Of a stretch of 64,000 nucleotides of DNA, positions 1-11,818 are shown in pieces (position 1 is the first letter of the stretch; every line of letters begins with the position of its first letter). The notes under the pieces were generated by a model that worked only from the letters and a program-made list of their open reading frames with translations, ran no database searches and was not told the origin of the DNA. Origin of the DNA: Sordariomycetes sp. S80-01Y (taxonomy: Eukaryota; Ascomycota; Sordariomycetes). The stretch spans positions 1 to 64,000 of the forward strand of contig JAXQJY010000022.1 in the NCBI GenBank assembly GCA_037042185.1. The letters run 5' to 3'. Both the position numbers and the translations under genes were made by a program.

Positions 1-421
1 GCGACTCTGCCAATACAGGGAGACTGCCATCTTGGAAGAGTCTCCATGAGTCTGAAGGCATGGGATCTGACGCAGTGATGCATAGCATCAGAGGGTTCAT
101 ATCTCCTGTGCTCTCCCCGATCTCTCCGTCTCGCTAACAAGACGGATACATAACATCCCCTCTCCCCCCATCCTCGAGCGTCTTCCTGACAATTCTCACC
201 TACATATCTTTGTGTATCCTTTGCTTTTCCAGTAGCCTTGGGCGGTATTCTGTTTCACTCTCTTCGTTACTCACAAGAGATACTACTTGCTCAGACTATT
301 AACTACATCCACATCGATCCCACTTCGCCCCCGCACGACGACAACTCTTTCGTTTTGGAAGTGACATCTACTCAAATTCGCTTCAACGCAGAAGTTGCTG
401 GGTCTACAAATCTTGGAAGAC
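1..421. other. Upstream region / 5' leader of the zinc-finger gene
   Basis: No protein gene is recognisable here. The stretch from about 100 to 230 is rich in C and T (runs of tctcc and cccc), as is common just upstream of fungal start codons. It probably holds the promoter and 5' untranslated leader of the zinc-finger gene that follows. The open frame running into that gene has no ATG before 422. Confidence 0.4.
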
Positions 422-1963
422 ATGGCCAGCATTTCGACGTTTGGCCAACCGGCCTGGGGACGTTGGGCACCACACCCACAACCTCAGCAACATGACATGA
501 TGGGAAATGGACAGGAGCAGATGTACTACAGCTCGCCGCCGGAGAGTCCACATGTCATGTCTGGACAGATTCTGGGTCCTCAGTACGCCATGGCGCTTCA
601 GTACGGCACTGGTTACAGTACCGCTCCCAGTCAGACACAAAGCGCTCCAGCGCCGCAGCACATGGTCATGCCATACGCTGGTTACGGCGGCCTCAACGAC
701 ATGTCGGCTGCGCCCTTCATTAAACAGGAACCGCATAATCAACACTTCGAGTCGATGCCTCACCAACAGATGCCGCCTCATGGCTTCTACGCTTACCAGC
801 AGCGAGAGCTGAAGCCCATTGCCAACGTACTCTCCCCTGCGTCTTCCCGAAGGGGCTCCCATGGCTCGATCATGACGAACGAGACGAAGCTTTCTCTTCA
901 CACTCCCTCCAAAACCATCAGGGTGAATAAGACATACGACCCCAACCAAGATATCTCTTTCAGCACACCCGTCGACCAGATGATGCGGGTTCTTGACCCT
1001 GAACCGAAGATTGAGTCTCAGCTCCCAACGCCAGGTGCCACGCCTAAATCGGAGCAAATGGACTGTTCAACCCCTACCAGTTCTTGTGGTTCTGCGAACG
1101 TTAACGCCATGGCTTCGCCCTCGATGTCCCCGCCCCCGGCCGACCTCAAGGTGAAGAGATACTACTGCGACGGTCCCGACTGCAACCAAAGCTTCACGCA
1201 AAAGGTACACCTGAAGACACACAAGGCCACGCACACTGGGGAGAAGCCATATGTAAGTGTTTCATGAAACGTATTCTCGAATGCGGCTAATCGCGCTTAG
1301 CAATGTCCGCACTGCCCTCACTCCTTTAGCCAAGCTGGCAATCTCAACGTGAGTAACTCTCCATCACTTTTGGGCGTTTACTTATGCTTTCTTCAGACGC
1401 ATGTCAACAACCACCTCGGAATCAAGAACTTCCGCTGCAGGTACGCAGGCTGCGATAAGGAGTTTGCCGCCAAAGGCAATTGCGACGCCCATGAGAAGAA
1501 CATCCACAATCCCAACCCCAAGATCTGCCGACTGGACCAGTGCGGCAAGCAGCTCAGCACACCTGGTAATCTGAAGGTGAGTTCGTAAAATTTCACACTT
1601 GGAAACTGTCTCTAACAGAAGCTTTAGACACACATCAACAAGTTTCACCAGAACACTGTCGCAGAACTTACCATGCGCTTCGCTCAGTATCAGGCTGAGG
1701 GACATATTCCGGAAGAGGAACGTTCCCTCTACGAATATTTCCGCGAAATCTTCAAGAACAGCAACAAGGGTGTCAAGGGCCGAGGCAAGGGTCGCAAGGT
1801 CAACAAGATCAACAAGATCTCCTCGCCTAAGAAGGTTTGCAAGCCTACTACGCCATCCGAGTCGCGCCAGCAGTCGCACCGCAACATCACTGGTGGCTTC
1901 CCAACTCAGGGTGCTACCGTGGCGGCACATCTTGAAGATCGCACACGATTCTACGGCATTTAA
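422..1963 (+). CDS. C2H2 zinc-finger transcription factor (Azf1-like), four fingers
   Basis: Four exons, 422-1252, 1301-1348, 1397-1576 and 1628-1963, give about 464 residues. The first ATG of the open frame is at 422 (MASISTFG). The first 245 or so residues are low-complexity, rich in Gln, Pro, Ser and Met, as in activation regions. Then come tandem C2H2 fingers: YYCDGPDCNQSF with paired His before HTGEKPY, QCPHCPHSFSQAGNLN, FRCRYAGCDKEFAAKGN, and a divergent fourth, ICRLDQCGKQLSTPGNLK with its His pair in THINKFH. Introns fall inside the finger array, roughly one per finger. A basic tail (KGRGKGRKVNKINK) follows and may be a nuclear localisation signal. The likely role is a sequence-specific nuclear DNA-binding regulator. 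The Azf1-type assignment rests on the finger array only; targets are unknown. A pyrimidine-rich leader precedes the gene and a long AT-rich 3' region follows. Confidence 0.85.
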
Positions 1964-4141
1964 CGCGTACAACGCAAACCAAAAGAGCCTAGTCAACCAA
2001 CACTCGACAGCAACGCTGGGCTCAACGACTAACGGATCACGGCGGAAAAGTTGAAGCATTTACTAGCGAAGGTGTCTAAGCGTTGATTTTTATATCTTTA
2101 CGTTCCGATGATAGCATAGGCGGTCGTACAATCACCCCCCTTGCCCGACACAGCGGTCTGAGAACTCTCATACTATGGGATGAGGTTTATGAGCCATTCC
2201 CGAGGGTTTGAATCTGTTTGCTTTGCTTTTTATCTCTTTCTTCACGCCTTCGTCTTTCATCTTTCAAGTTTTGGAGGTTTTGCGTTCTAATTCAAAGTAG
2301 TCGGTTTCTCTTTTCGTGGGAGGTGGGCTAGTCTTTCAGGATTTGGATGTCACGTTGGCTTATATGTTTTTTGTTCTCCAATGTTTCTTGTCACTTTTCT
2401 TATGTCATGGGTATACCATAGAACTGTCTTCTAGGACAGGTCATCCTGGGTTTGGGATAGGAAAGCATGGCCGGGGATTCTTAGATCCCCCAGGCACGGA
2501 GTACAGCACCTGGCGGGCGGTAGCACTGCATTTCGAAGAGATACCATGGAGAGGCAATCTGATTTTCGCGCTAGTATGTATTTACTTTATGAGAGCTCAA
2601 AGTCTTGTTCACACATTCATACCTTGTCTTCGCCTTGTTTCACCTTCGAGGCTTGAGTACGGGACAATACGCGGTGATACGGGTATGATGGCGCCTGGGC
2701 TGCGGTGCACTAAAGCAACGGGAGATCTTCTCTCACCCGGCGGAACCAGAAACCTGGTTCGGCCGCCCCAGCGTGTGCGTCAGGGACAAGGGTACTTGCC
2801 GACGGGTGGTGTGGTGGTGGTCCGCAGGCGCCGCAAAGCTGAGCTACAGCGCGATGCAGCCAGCCAGACGGATGTATCACGGCCCAGTGCCGGCCGTTCT
2901 GCGAATACACGCAGACGGCAAGAGCAAATAATTGTAATCGGAAGTGTGTGTGGGAGTGGCTTGGCGTAGATGAGATTCTGCGCCACCCCTCGTCGTCCCC
3001 CCGTTTGAGATATCCTGACCCCCATGATCGGGATGATGGCGCTTTCTAAATCGATTTTGTCAAGAGATTTGGGGATTTCGATTACAGCCCAATCGTCCGA
3101 CACCCCTGGAGATCAGGAATGGGCCGGGTTGGGTAGCAATCAGACAGACATCGGGATTTACGCGGAGATGAGAGAACCCTTTCTTACCCGAACATCAGGC
3201 CTGGACGACATTTGATGGATTGTACGAAGAGAGCAGAGAGGTATCGGTATACTTGGTGAGCATGTCTTAGCACCTTCCGACGTGTTTAGAAGATCGGTCG
3301 AATGATGAGCAGCAGGACACACGGAAGTTTAGCTGCATGTACGCATGTGCATGCAGTGTACATGCAACCCTTTCCGGCGATATCCTCCCACCGACCTCTC
3401 GTCATCAATTGGATTCAGGCCAATAAGTTACCCTCAGCAACTGGCGGTGTATCTCGTTCACATCAACTGGCAAACATCCTCGATAGTGGACAGCGAAGAG
3501 GCAAATGAAGTGAATTGTCTCAGTCGTCTGCATGTCGTAAATCTCCACACTCCCCAGACCAGCCCATGATCCTGAGCGACCCGTCCACACAGCCTCGTTG
3601 CTCGACAGGTCTTGGCTCCCATGTCCCGCATAGCATCCTCAGCTGTGCGACCGAGCGCCAGGTCAGGGATGAGGTGGTCTGAGAGCATCAACCTGACGCC
3701 AAAACCCGCACACATGATCGGAAACAGATCGCAACACCCACTCGTTCGGTGAGCCTTCACTAGCCGCCACCTTGAGATCCCCGCGTCATCCGGCCCCGGT
3801 GTGCTGCCCCACGTGGTGTGTAGCGAGGAAGCAACGATACCGGGAAGATGCTGGTGAAGCCTTGCATACACATACCCGTAGACTTTGTCGGAGTTGGCGA
3901 TACGCTCTGCCTGAAAGTGGGCGCCGCTGAGGATGTTTCACAAGAGGAAGCGAAAGGTGATCAGACCGAGTGGTTGGCCAACGGACAGGCGCGGCTGGGA
4001 CCGCCGCTTCGAGACCAGCTGAGGCTTCGAGCTCCGTTGCCGCCGTCACCAGGCCTTCCCAGTCCAAGACAGGCGTTACCCATGGGCGTAGACAGGGGCT
4101 TAGAATTGTCTAGATGGGCATAAGTGGCTGTCGTTATGCAT
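1964..4141. other. Gene-poor interval after the zinc-finger gene
   Basis: About 2.2 kb without a recognisable protein. The first 400 bases are T-rich and probably the 3' untranslated region and terminator of the zinc-finger gene. An open frame on the plus strand at 2316-2969 has low-complexity, arginine-rich translation and no family signature, so I do not call it. The interval 3458-3900 on the minus strand has coding-like character and is listed separately. Confidence 0.4.
3458..3871 (-). other. Unassigned coding-like segment, possibly a decayed or missed gene
   Basis: On the minus strand a frame is open from about 3900 to the stop at 3458 and reads without low complexity. It contains fragments such as ERIANSDKVYGYVYARLHQ and GRTAEDAMRDMGAKT. 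The frame is open above the first ATG at 3871, so a start would have to come from an upstream exon. Part of a second frame of the same strand (about 3450-3590, SVEIYDMQTTETIHF) also looks protein-like. That could mean an intron, a frame change in an old gene, or chance. I recognise no family. It lies downstream of URM1 on the same strand. It may be a real small gene, a relic or noise. Confidence 0.2.
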
Positions 4142-4781
4142 CTAGCCCCCGTGCAAGGTCGACACGAAGAGGATGTTATCCCGTGGCTGGATCTCATACG
4201 CCTCTTCACCTTCCAGCTCCCAGTCTGCATCGTTGATGAGGACTAGGATACCCGGTCGTCTAGACACAGAGGTCGGATTAGCTGCTGCGACTGGAATGTT
4301 TATATGCATAGTGGGCGGCACTTCCCACCAAAAAGCGGTGGAGACCGGCCATCCACAAACCAGAGGGCAAGACGACAAGACATAGGGAGAGAAGAGACAA
4401 CGACAAGGAACGTACAGGTGGCCATCCAGCACGAAAAGCTCTTTCCGGGTGTCCTTCATGACATGTTGGCACAGATAGTCAATGAGGTGGGCGATTGTCG
4501 AAGGGCTGCCATCCTTGTCGGTGGAGGGCATGGTCAGCGAATGGTGGCGCTCGTCTGCAAAGAGCATTTCGAGACCGCCGCTGGGAGCCACTCATCAGCT
4601 TATGACAAGTCAAACGCGTATCTCAGGTTGTTCTATGGATTTGAAGACACTTTGAGAACGGGGATGAAGCTTGTTGTGAAGAAGGGGATCAAGGGAGCAC
4701 ACAACGGTACGGAAGAGCTTACGAGAATTCCACCACCACGGGCAGCTTGGCTTCTGGCCCTATATCGCTGGCGTCGCCCAT
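4142..4781 (-). CDS. URM1: Ubiquitin-related modifier Urm1
   Basis: Three exons on the minus strand, 4723-4781, 4416-4580 and 4142-4259, join to a 113-residue protein, the usual Urm1 length. It starts [20 protein letters not shown] and contains [45 protein letters not shown] and the obligatory C-terminal FVSTLHGG. The terminal Gly-Gly is what the E1-like Uba4 adenylates and thiocarboxylates. Urm1 is a beta-grasp protein that acts both as sulfur carrier for 2-thiolation of wobble uridine in tRNA Lys, Glu and Gln and as a protein modifier under oxidative stress. Introns are 142 and 156 bp. The start was chosen because the family's N-terminal strand is encoded in that first exon. It is transcribed away from ELP2, which makes the other half of the same modified nucleotide. 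Confidence 0.95.
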
Positions 4782-5294
4782 GATGAGGACCTTGGAGGAG
4801 CTATCCAAGTGATCGGGGCGGAAGTGGAGAAGGGAGTCAAATGTTGTGAGAGACTTCATGTGTTGGTCGCAAGTTGGGAGTGAAGACGTCGCGTAGAAAT
4901 TCCTAGCGAGGGGCTGCCAGTGCCTTTGAGGTGCCCGCCATGGAGCTCAGGCTCTCGCTCAGGCTCAGGCTATGACCTAAGCGGGGCACTTCAGTCCACC
5001 TGACCAGTTAGGCTCGGGCTCCCCAACATACATTGATAACCTCAAGACAGCAGATGGCCATCATGACGAGGTTTTCAAAATATCAAGCAGTCAAAATGAG
5101 TTGCATGCGCACATGCGTCGAAGTTGAGAAAAACTAAACAATTGATCTGAGACCATGCTAAGGTTTAACGCTCCAGATGATGGTCAACGCCAACAGACAA
5201 GCCCATCTACCTCACGTAGTCCCACCTTTTCTGTCTGGCGCATACCAATTTTCAAGCTTCACTCACTTCCAGCACCCACGGCTCACGGCGCACA
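4782..5294. promoter_or_regulatory. Shared divergent promoter region of URM1 and ELP2
   Basis: A 513-bp gap separates the two start codons, which face away from each other, so one region must serve both promoters. It holds a short direct repeat cluster of the word ctcaggct at about 4947-4970. I see no canonical TATA box at a fixed distance from either start. Co-regulation is an inference from the layout. Confidence 0.5.
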
Positions 5295-7911
5295 ATGTCG
5301 GTTGGAGAAAATTCAGCTACCATGAGCCCACAGTCGATCCCGACGCGATATCTATCTACCGGCGCGAATAGGCAGACTTCGATTGCGGACTGGAGCAGGG
5401 ATGGCCTAGTGGCCTTTGGTGCCGACGTCAACGTCGCGCTCTGGGAGCCCTCAGTAAGTATATAACTGTCACCAGATGAAATTCACAACCTTGGCACTGA
5501 CTGCGAGGGCCCAGGCAGATCCTCCGAGGGGAATCACAAGGTTGTTGAGCGGCCACCAGGATGTTGTCAAAGCAGTCACCTTCCTCCCTAGTCTCGAAGG
5601 TGACACGGCCACATATCTCCTCAGTGGCTCAGACGACAAAAGCATCAGGATATGGAAATCACCAGTCGGTTCTCAGAGTTTTGAGCTCATCTGCAAAGCT
5701 GAAGGCCACCTTGGGCCGATCAACTGCATTTCCGCCATACGAGTACCTGGGGACATCCCGAAGTGGATCGTCGCAACAGGTAGCGCAGATGCTACGATCA
5801 GGATATGGTCCTTCGAAAGTGACAACCTCACGCTGTTGCAGTCTATAAAGACCATGCCAAAGTTTTTTCCCCTAGCCCTAGCACTGGAAAAGCTAGATGA
5901 TGCGGGAAGGCTGTTGATCTTGGCTGCCGCAGGGACAAGGGATACAATCCAAGTACTCACCGCGGAGAACAACCATGACGGATTCCTTAAATTTGATGTT
6001 CAAGCAAACCTCGGCGGGCATGAGAGCTGGATCCGCTCTCTCAGCTTCACGCGAGAATCGAACAACCCCGGTAGCGACCTGCTCCTCGCTTCGGCAAGCC
6101 AGGACAAGTACATCCGCATCTGGCGTGTTCACGAAGGACAGGACCTCCCAGCTTTAGTGAAGGAGGGGGCTGATCCCCTGAGCGGAGCATATCTTCCCGG
6201 GAAATCCCCTTCGAACAAGGCACATAAGCTCAAGACCGCAGGCCGCGACTTCTCTGTGACATTTGAGGCGTTGCTACTAGGCCACGAGGACTGGATCTAC
6301 AGCGCAAAATGGAATGCAAATCGCGACGGCAAGCTACAGCTTCTGTCCACCTCAGCAGACAACTCATTGGCGATATGGGAAGCAGATCCAGGCTCCGGCA
6401 TCTGGGTCAGCACCGTGCGTTTGGGAGAAATTAGCAGAGAGAAGGGTGCAACTACAGCTACGGGCAGCACAGGCGGGTTCTGGACAGGTCTGTGGTCTCC
6501 TGACGGTAATTCGGTTGTCTGCCTAGGCAGAACTGGCAGTTGGCGACGCTGGCAGTACGAGCCTTCAGACGACGCCTGGAAGCCCTGTATCTCCATCTCA
6601 GGTCATACCAAATCCGTCACAGGGATCTCATGGTCACAATATGGGGACTATCTCCTCTCAACGAGCTTGGACCAGACCACAAGATTACATACCACATGGA
6701 CACCTTTGGGCCAGCACACGTGGCATGAAATGTCGCGGCCTCAGATCCACGGCTACGACCTCAACTGCATCGATGCTCTCGGTCCCTCGCAATTCGTCTC
6801 CGGGGCAGACGAGAAGCTCATGCGCGTCTTCAGCGAGCCCAAAGCTGTTGCTTCCATGCTCAACAAGCTCAGTGGAATAGGCGAAGGAGACGTGGAGAAT
6901 ATGCCCGACGCAGCCAACATGCCCGTCTTAGGTCTTTCGAACAAAGCCATCGACACTGTGGACGACGACCAGGAAATCGACCCAGTAGATGACCGAGATC
7001 GCGACGCTATGGATCCAGCATCGATCGTTAAAAAGTCCTATCTCGACATCGATCACCCTCCATTCGAGGAGACGTTGTCTCGTCACACGCTCTGGCCAGA
7101 AACTGAGAAGCTCTACGGGCATGGCTATGAAATCTCATGTCTAGCGGCTAGCCATGATGGCAAGATAATAGCCAGCGCTTGCAAGGCTTCTTCTACCAAC
7201 CACGCCGTCATCCGCCTCTTCGAGACGGAGCGCTGGACGGAGGTCCGACCTCCGCTGACAGCCCACTCCCTGACCGCAACAAGGCTACGCTTCACCCAAG
7301 ATGACAAGTACCTCCTCAGCGTAGGCAGAGATCGCCAATGGGCTGTGTTCGCTCGCACCGAGGAAGACCCGTTGCAATACTCGCTTCTACAGGCGAATCC
7401 CAAAGGACATACGAGGATGATTCTCGACGCGGCGTGGGCGAGCGGGGAGAATACCTTGTTTGCAACGGCGGGGAGAGACAAGCAGGTCAGGATATGGGCT
7501 TCAAAGACCACTGATGAGAGCGGTGAAATGCGGTTTACTCAGGCCGCCTCAATACCTAGCGAGGGCCCGGTCACGGCTGTGGATTTCCTCCCGGGGTCGG
7601 TAGAGGGACGGGATATTCTTGCCATGGGAACCGAAGCTGGAAAGATCAGCCTGCACGCGGTAGGGGATGGTGCGGAGGTCATCCCTCTGCCTGCCATGAA
7701 AGAGTAAGTTCTTCTGTGTGAGTCTGTCAACGCTGGTCACTAGCTAACATGTTCTAGGCTCAACTTGCCAAAGTCTATAATGCAGCTCGCCTGGCGCCCG
7801 CGGAGCAAACAATGTGAGGATGCCAACTCTTATGAGCTGGCAATAGCTGGAGAGGATAGTTCCCTGCGGGTGTTGGCTTTCGACAAGACGTATCTGATGA
7901 GCAGCTCGTAG
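5295..7911 (+). CDS. ELP2: Elongator complex subunit Elp2 (WD40 repeat protein)
   Basis: Three exons, 5295-5453, 5515-7703 and 7758-7911, encode about 833 residues, close to other Elp2 proteins. The start ATG gives MSVGENSATMSP. The first splice joins VALWEPS to ADPPRGITRLLSGHQD, a typical Elp2 N-terminus. Many WD-type repeats follow, with motifs such as LLSGSDDKSIRIWK, IVATGSADATIRIWSF, LLASASQDKYIRIWR, LLSTSADNSLAIWE, YLLSTSLDQTTRLH and LFATAGRDKQVRIWA, forming two beta-propellers. Elp2 is a scaffold of the Elp1-Elp2-Elp3 subcomplex of Elongator, which adds the carboxymethyl group to wobble uridine 34 of tRNAs. An acidic linker around residues 500-540 (DDDQEIDPVDDRDRD) interrupts the propellers, as in homologues. 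An alternative acceptor at 5475 is in frame, but the one at 5514 fits the family better. Confidence 0.93.
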
Positions 7912-8215
7912 CACCACTTCTCAACGCTGATGGAGGTTTCGGCTGGCATGATGCCGTACGCTGTCTCGTCTCAACCATCTCGGCCTTGGCCGACCTCGTT
8001 TTACACGTGAAGCCTCTTCGTTTATGCGTTCGTATTAACATTATTACAAGCATTTAACTATGGCAGCGCTTTCTGCTCTTTAGACCAAGCATAACCTAAA
8101 CGCCTCGAGATGCCCTCCGCTGCTTCCACGCCCTCCAAACTGCGCGCTCTTCCCGCTTGCTCCCGTCTAGCATCCGTCTAGCATCCGACGAGTGGATCCT
8201 CTCCTGAAGCCCAGA
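7912..8215. other. Short convergent gap between ELP2 and the SPT small subunit
   Basis: About 300 bases between two 3' ends, presumably holding both 3' untranslated regions. A near-duplicate word (gtctagcatccg) occurs twice in a row around 8164-8187. Nothing else is seen. Confidence 0.3.
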
Positions 8216-8673
8216 TCACAGTTCCCTGGCAACTGCTTCAACCGTATCCTCCACCAGCCCTTCCAGTCCAGTCGCTGCGGTGGTTTCCTGCAGAACGCTG
8301 GTACTCATCTCCCTGACCTTGCCCCCCAAGTCGATGTGCTCCCCGTTGATGTAGTACCACGCGCGACCGACCAGGAAAGAGATGTGGTGCGGCAGATAAA
8401 GGACGACGGCGATGAATGTTAGGCTGCAGAGTAGGAAGAAGATGCTGTCTGTGCCAGTCATTAGCGAAATGTTCAAGCCCAAGAGCATCTTCGCACGGAA
8501 GCACCGGCCTCGGCGCCAGAGCGCGCGAGCGCCGCGAGAGATAGAGGAGCTACGAGGAGAAACATACAGATTGCGAGTTTCTCGCCTGGCTGCATCATAT
8601 AAATGCCCACGCTGAGCTCGAAGTGGTACTTCTTGAGGCGAAGCCATTTCTGGAAAGAGGAAAATTGCGCCAT
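8216..8673 (-). CDS. Small subunit of serine palmitoyltransferase-like protein
   Basis: Two exons, 8568-8673 and 8216-8448, encode 112 residues starting MAQFSSFQKWLRLKKYHFEL. The segment YHFELSVGIYMMQPGEKLAI followed by a hydrophobic stretch (about residues 35-58, YSIFFLLCSLTFIAVVLYLP) matches the SPTssu pattern: a short amphipathic part, aromatic residues, a Glu-Lys before one membrane span. Such subunits bind the Lcb1/Lcb2 catalytic pair in the ER membrane and raise the rate or set the acyl-CoA choice of sphingolipid synthesis. The spliced junction (donor gtatgt, acceptor cacag, branch ctaat) is needed to join the two halves of the membrane span. The C-terminal 50 residues after the span are longer than in the animal protein and mildly amphipathic. 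It is divergent from a mitochondrial release factor gene. The family call is from pattern only. Confidence 0.75.
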
Positions 8674-8978
8674 CTTCTCGTCGCTCGCCGTCGCTTGGCT
8701 CGTTCTAATTCGTCGCTCGCGGATGAAACGTGTCTTTTCGTATGGCTTAAATCGATGTTCGAGGTGCGTACGCGAAGTGGTAAAGCCGTTGTGGCGTTGA
8801 AGTCCAACGTTGGATCGAAAGTTGACTCCTGAAGCCGCGGCGACGGCGCCGATAAGATTGCAGGGGTCCAGTCGCGTGCGTGCCCCGGAGTGCGCCAACC
8901 TTCAATTCCGGCCTGGAGTCCGGTCTTCCGGGCGACATCGTCGGCTCGGGTGCTTTTAAACATCAGCGCAATGGCAAT
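8674..8978. promoter_or_regulatory. Divergent intergenic region (SPT small subunit / mitochondrial release factor)
   Basis: About 305 bp between two outward-facing start codons; it must contain both promoters. GC-rich, with no clear TATA box. Confidence 0.4.
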
Positions 8979-9793
8979 ATGATGCTGCGACAATTATTTT
9001 CGCGATGCATGTTACATGATCTTCCCGCAGGCACAGGACTTGCGCCTATTCGGCGCTTCAGCGCAACTGTTGGCCAAGCAAAGAGCGCCCTTCCCCCCAG
9101 GCCAATGCCCCCGCCAGATGATGAGCTTGAGGAGAGTTATCTCAAAGGCAGCGGCCCCGGCGGACAGAAGATCGTAAGTCCTAGCCTATCTCCCGCTATC
9201 TCCCGATTCTAATTCTCCCCGTTCCTGATGAGGCACCTCCAACCATACCGATGATGCTGACCTGCACCCAGAACAAGACCAACTCTGCCGTCCAACTAAA
9301 GCACCTCCCGACCGGCATCGTCGTCAAATCGCAGGCCACTCGCTCGCGCGATCAGAACCGCAAGATAGCGCGCCAGGTTCTGGCCGCGAAGATCGACGAT
9401 CACCTGAACGGACCGCAGTCCCGCAGCGCAATAGTAGCGACCAAGAAGGAGACTAAGAGAGCAAGTAGTGACAAGAAGAAGAGGAGGAAGTACAGGGCCC
9501 TGGAGCAGGAGAAGGCTGGACAGGATGAAGTGGGCCGCGAGGAGAACGAGCGGAGCGACGAGAGTGGTCATGAAGGGCTGAAGGACCAAGACCCTGAAAC
9601 AGAGACAGAGGTTCAGAGCCAGATTCGGCAAGTCGGACTTGAGCTGAAGCCAAACACGAGCGCTGGAAGCATAGAGACGGTCGATGAGAAGACCGAGAAG
9701 CGACTCGCTAAGAAGAAGATGTTACAAGAGAGGGAGGCCAGGAGAAAGGCGAAGGAAGAGAGGGCAAACGCAGCCAAAGCACGTCGGCAGTGA
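8979..9793 (+). CDS. Mitochondrial peptide-chain release factor-like protein (GGQ domain, Rso55/MTRFR type)
   Basis: Exons 8979-9173 and 9272-9793 encode 238 residues. The start is the first of two adjacent ATGs (MMLRQLFSRC). The first 30 residues are basic and free of acids, as expected for a mitochondrial presequence. The core reads LKGSGPGGQKI, then NKTNSAVQLKHLPTGIVVK and QATRSRDQNRKIARQVL, the class I release factor catalytic domain with Gly-Gly-Gln at residues 61-63. There is no codon-recognition domain. The intron sits directly after the GGQKI segment, leaving NKT to the next exon. The C-terminal half is a highly charged Lys/Glu/Arg-rich tail, consistent with rRNA binding in the C12orf65/Rso55 family. 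The predicted role is hydrolysis of peptidyl-tRNA on stalled mitochondrial ribosomes. The distinction from ICT1 rests on lack of codon domains and the long charged tail. Confidence 0.88.
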
Positions 9794-10177
9794 AGGGTTG
9801 CAGCGCAATGACACATTTGCTTACGAGCGACGCTTAAAACGTCGCGACACTGGACGATCTAGCATCATTCATCACATCTTAATTCAACGAATCTAGAACG
9901 AAAAGCAGTAATTGTATATCAACCTCAGCTCTACCTCCTAGGCTCGCATACGCTCAGTCAACAACACAGTGGCCGCCAGCACAAGCACATCCTGCTCAGA
10001 ACAGCAACGCCCCTACCCGTGACCATGTCAAAAACTTTTCGTAAATATGAGACTCGATTCGGAGACGCGCGCTGCCGAGTAGACGTTGCATCGGGCGCCA
10101 CCAGCTCCGTGATCGTCGTGTCGATGTCGATGTCCAGGCGCGTAAGGCGGGAGGGTCGGTTTCGGGGGTGCCATCGC
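9794..10177. other. Convergent gap, 3' ends of release factor and actin
   Basis: Holds the two 3' untranslated regions; no gene or repeat seen. Confidence 0.3.

Positions 10178-11818
<1,641 letters not shown>

Noticed and set aside
2316-2969. 217-codon open frame downstream of the zinc-finger gene
   Set aside because: Unusual composition, Arg-rich end, no motif and it lies in a likely 3' untranslated region.
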